Of a stretch of 7,813 nt of DNA, positions 6,047 through 7,813 are shown in pieces. Position 1 is the first letter of the stretch; every line of letters starts with the position of its first letter. Location: positions 1 to 7,813 of the forward strand of contig DFFD01000153.1 in assembly GCA_002369495.1 (NCBI GenBank), read 5' to 3'. The notes under the pieces are model-generated. The model ran no database searches. It saw only the letters and a program-made list of their open reading frames with translations, and was not told the origin of the DNA. A program made the position numbers and the translations under genes. Source of the stretch: Lachnospiraceae bacterium UBA3785. GTDB taxonomy: Bacteria; Bacillota; Clostridia; Lachnospirales; Lachnospiraceae.

Positions 6047-7564
6047 TTACGCTTCCTCCGCCTCTTCCGGCTCCGCCTTCTTCGGCAGGCGGTAATAGAG
6101 CTTCGTCATCTCGTAAATGCTCTTCGCAAGCTCACCGGAGAGCTCGCGCGGACGCATGCGCCACTGCCAGTTGGTCCCGGTCGTCGAGGGATGATTGATC
6201 CTCGCGCGGTTGTCCTTGACCAGGTAGTCCTGGATCGGAACGATGCAGAGATCCGCGACGCTGGCCTGGGCCGTGCGGATGAAATCCCAGGTGAACTGGC
6301 CGTAATCCGTGAATACGGACCCGATATAACGGCGGGCGAAATCGCGGTCCTCGTTGCAGATGGACTCGATCCAGCCGCGGGTCGTCTCATTGTCGTGTGT
6401 GCCGGTGTAGACGACGCAGTTGTGCTCGTAATTGTGCGGCAGGTAGTCGGATTCCTCGCGGGAGTCGAACGCGAACTGCAGCACCTTCATGCCCGGGAAG
6501 CCGGAATCTTTGAGCAGCTTCCGGACGCTCGGGGTGATGTAGCCGAGATCCTCGGCGATGATGTGGAGCTCGCCGAGCTGTTTTTTCATTTCCCTGAAGA
6601 GGCCGAGGCCCGGACCCTTGACCCACTCGCCGTTTTTCGCAGTCTTCTCCCCGTACGGGATCTCGTAGAATTCGTCAAATGCGCGGAAATGGTCGACGCG
6701 CAGGACGTCCACAAGCTCGAACGTGCTCGCGATGCGTCGGATCCACCACTCGTATTTTGTCTTCTTTAAGTATTTCCAGTCGTAGATCGGGTTGCCCCAG
6801 AGCTGGCCGTCGGCGGAAAATGCATCCGGCGGGCACCCCGCCACCTTCTTCGGCAGGCAGTCCTCGTCCATGAGGAAGATCTCCGGGTTCGCCCAGGTGT
6901 CCGCGCTGTCCGCGGAGGTGTAGAACGGAATATCGCCGATGATCTTTACGCCTTTGTCGTTGGCATATTCTTTGAGTTTTGCCCACTGTTTGAAAAATTC
7001 GTACTGCTGGAAGCAATAGAATTCGATGGTTTCCGAGAACTCAAGTCTGGCCGCTGCGAGGGCTTCCGGATCGCGTTTCTTCACATCGTCGTCCCAGTCG
7101 GTCCAGGCTTTGCCGCCGTTCTTTGCCTTTAAGGCCATATAAAGGCCGTAGTCCTCCAGCCAGAAGGCGTGTTTTGACTTGAACGCCTCATATTCCTTGT
7201 CTGGATTCGCGAGAAAGCGCTGGAACGCGAGCTCCAGAAGGACGAAGCGGTTGTTGTAAAGTGCGCCGTAGTCGACCCGCTCGGGGTCGGAGCCGAAGAA
7301 GAAGTCGCGCACCTCGTGTTCATATAGAAGTCCGTCTTTGATGAGGGTTTCGGGATCGATAAAATACGGATTGCCCGCGAAAGTCGAGAAGCTCTGGTAG
7401 GGGGAGTCTCCGTAGCCGGTCGGGCCGAACGGGAGAACCTGCCAGTAGGACTGGCCGGCTTCCGACAGGAAATCCACGAACTCATAAGCCTCCTTCGAGA
7501 AACAGCCGATCCCGTACTTCGAGGGAAGTGACGAGACCGGGCACAGTATTCCGCTTTCACGCAT
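6047..7564 (-). CDS. malQ: 4-alpha-glucanotransferase (amylomaltase, GH77)
   Basis: This cytosolic enzyme transfers alpha-1,4-glucan segments between maltodextrins and releases glucose, as part of maltodextrin or glycogen use. The protein has 505 residues, close to the usual 500 of the compact bacterial amylomaltase. The N-terminus ILCPVSSLPSKYGIG and SPYQSFSTFAGNPYFID (54-70) are family signatures, followed by GDIPFYTSADSADTWANPE (210-228). Catalytic residues seen by motif are the nucleophile D291 in RVDHFRAF, the acid/base E338 in IIAEDLG and D391 in TGTHDNETT. RVDHFRAF has Ala where many members have Gly. The tail ends in an acidic Glu/Ala-rich stretch of about ten residues. An AAGGAGG site sits 8 nt before the ATG. 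The gene has its own predicted promoter and follows pgi, which fits a sugar-catabolic setting. Confidence 0.96.
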   Translation of the reverse strand: MRESGILCPVSSLPSKYGIGCFSKEAYEFVDFLSEAGQSYWQVLPFGPTGYGDSPYQSFSTFAGNPYFIDPETLIKDGLLYEHEVRDFFFGSDPERVDYGALYNNRFVLLELAFQRFLANPDKEYEAFKSKHAFWLEDYGLYMALKAKNGGKAWTDWDDDVKKRDPEALAAARLEFSETIEFYCFQQYEFFKQWAKLKEYANDKGVKIIGDIPFYTSADSADTWANPEIFLMDEDCLPKKVAGCPPDAFSADGQLWGNPIYDWKYLKKTKYEWWIRRIASTFELVDVLRVDHFRAFDEFYEIPYGEKTAKNGEWVKGPGLGLFREMKKQLGELHIIAEDLGYITPSVRKLLKDSGFPGMKVLQFAFDSREESDYLPHNYEHNCVVYTGTHDNETTRGWIESICNEDRDFARRYIGSVFTDYGQFTWDFIRTAQASVADLCIVPIQDYLVKDNRARINHPSTTGTNWQWRMRPRELSGELAKSIYEMTKLYYRLPKKAEPEEAEEA

Positions 7565-7579
7565 ATTGCTGCCCTCCTT

Positions 7580-7601
7580 AGGTTAAAAATCTATCTAACC
7601 T
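7580..7601. promoter_or_regulatory. Dyad AGGTTA-N10-TAACCT at the malQ transcription start (possible operator)
   Basis: A perfect 6-bp inverted repeat with a 10-bp AT-rich spacer lies directly downstream of the -10 box and spans the expected start of transcription. The position suits a repressor site. The half-sites match no operator I recognise, and a 6-bp dyad in AT-rich DNA can arise by chance, so regulation is only a suggestion. Confidence 0.3.
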
Positions 7602-7604
7602 GAT

Positions 7605-7634
7605 ATTGTAGCATAAATGCCGGGGAAATGAAAG
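7605..7634 (-). promoter_or_regulatory. Predicted sigma-A-type promoter of malQ
   Basis: On the minus strand TACAAT (7610-7605) is a good -10 box preceded by TGC, giving the extended TG-N form. A weak -35 candidate, CTTTCA (7634-7629), sits 18 bp upstream. The predicted start near 7598 would give a leader of about 35 nt carrying the malQ ribosome binding site. The preceding pgi terminator supports the need for a separate promoter here. Confidence 0.6.
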
Positions 7635-7636
7635 TG

Positions 7637-7644
7637 CCGTCCCC
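7637..7644 (-). repeat. Lone GGGGACGG motif related to the ispG-polC repeat array
   Basis: On the minus strand GGGGACGG is followed by CACTTTCA. The first eight bases are identical to the start of the 14-bp unit found at 3461-3500, after which the two differ. It sits between the pgi terminator tail and the malQ promoter and abuts the proposed -35 box. It may be a remnant or end of the same repeat family; eight bases alone are weak proof. Confidence 0.4.
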
Positions 7645-7648
7645 AAAC

Positions 7649-7680
7649 AAAAAAAGGGAGATGACGCGCGCGTCATCTCC
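7649..7680 (-). terminator. Intrinsic terminator of pgi
   Basis: A perfect 24-bp palindrome (7657-7680) with half-site GGAGATGACGCG is followed on the minus strand by C and a run of seven T. As RNA it forms a stem of about ten base pairs with a GCGC loop and a U-tail. It begins 20 nt after the stop codon of the upstream gene, the classic layout of a rho-independent terminator. Confidence 0.92.
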
Positions 7681-7699
7681 GTGTCTGGTAAAGCATATG

Positions 7700-7813
7700 T
7701 CAGAAGATCCCGAGAAGCTTGCTGTACTCCGTGAGAGCGCCCTCGGTGTTCTGCGCCAGGACCGCCTTCGCGAGGATCTTGCCGAGCTGGACGCCCTCCT
7801 GGTCGAAGCTGTT
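7700..7813 (-). CDS. pgi: Glucose-6-phosphate isomerase, C-terminal end (5' part outside window)
   Basis: Only the last 37 codons and a TGA stop (7700-7702) are inside the window. The segment begins NSFDQEGVQLGKILAKAVL and ends YSKLLGIF. The N-S/P-FDQ-x-GVELGK pattern is the conserved C-terminal signature of phosphoglucose isomerase and is closer to the E. coli-type long enzyme (NSFDQWGVELGK) than to the Bacillus form, which continues differently. The enzyme interconverts glucose 6-phosphate and fructose 6-phosphate. The assignment rests on this short motif, but a strong terminator directly downstream and the neighbouring malQ agree with it. Confidence 0.85.
   Translation of the reverse strand, partial: NSFDQEGVQLGKILAKAVLAQNTEGALTEYSKLLGIF

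Overview
The window is a bacterial chromosomal segment from a Gram-positive, fairly GC-rich member of the Clostridia; a Lachnospiraceae-like host is my best guess, but taxonomy is inferred only from gene content. The main support is a PolC-type replicative DNA polymerase (restricted to Firmicutes and relatives), strong GGAGG-type ribosome binding sites, a TTG start codon, and a thymidylate synthase of the Bacillus subtilis ThyA type. Every protein gene I can support lies on the minus strand, so transcription runs from high to low coordinates.

In transcription order: (1) 7700-7813 is the last 37 codons of glucose-6-phosphate isomerase, followed by a strong intrinsic terminator at 7649-7680. 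(2) An intergenic region carries a lone GGGGACGG motif, an extended -10 promoter and a dyad over the expected transcription start. It leads into malQ (6047-7564), a 4-alpha-glucanotransferase. Pgi and MalQ both feed glucan-derived glucose into glycolysis. (3) A 14-bp stem hairpin at 6003-6033 separates malQ from thyA. (4) thyA (5124-5972), folA (4614-5111) and ispG (3565-4617) are packed tightly: 12 nt separate thyA and folA, and folA and ispG overlap by 4 nt. ThyA makes dTMP and dihydrofolate, FolA recycles the folate, and IspG makes the isoprenoid precursor HMBPP. (5) A compact array of direct and inverted GGGACGGTTC repeats (3461-3562) fills the ispG-polC junction. (6) polC starts with TTG at 3445 and runs off the left edge after about 1148 codons.

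The most unusual feature is inside PolC. The DEDDh proofreading exonuclease domain is present at its normal place inside the PHP domain and keeps its fold-level sequence, but all four catalytic carboxylates are replaced (Q446, V448, V531, R592), while the polymerase catalytic aspartates and the zinc ribbon are intact. This replicase is therefore predicted to lack intrinsic 3'-5' proofreading. The second feature of interest is the repeat array wedged between ispG and polC, with a related short motif upstream of malQ. Otherwise the window is ordinary housekeeping sequence; I see no phage, CRISPR, tRNA, rRNA or transposase gene.
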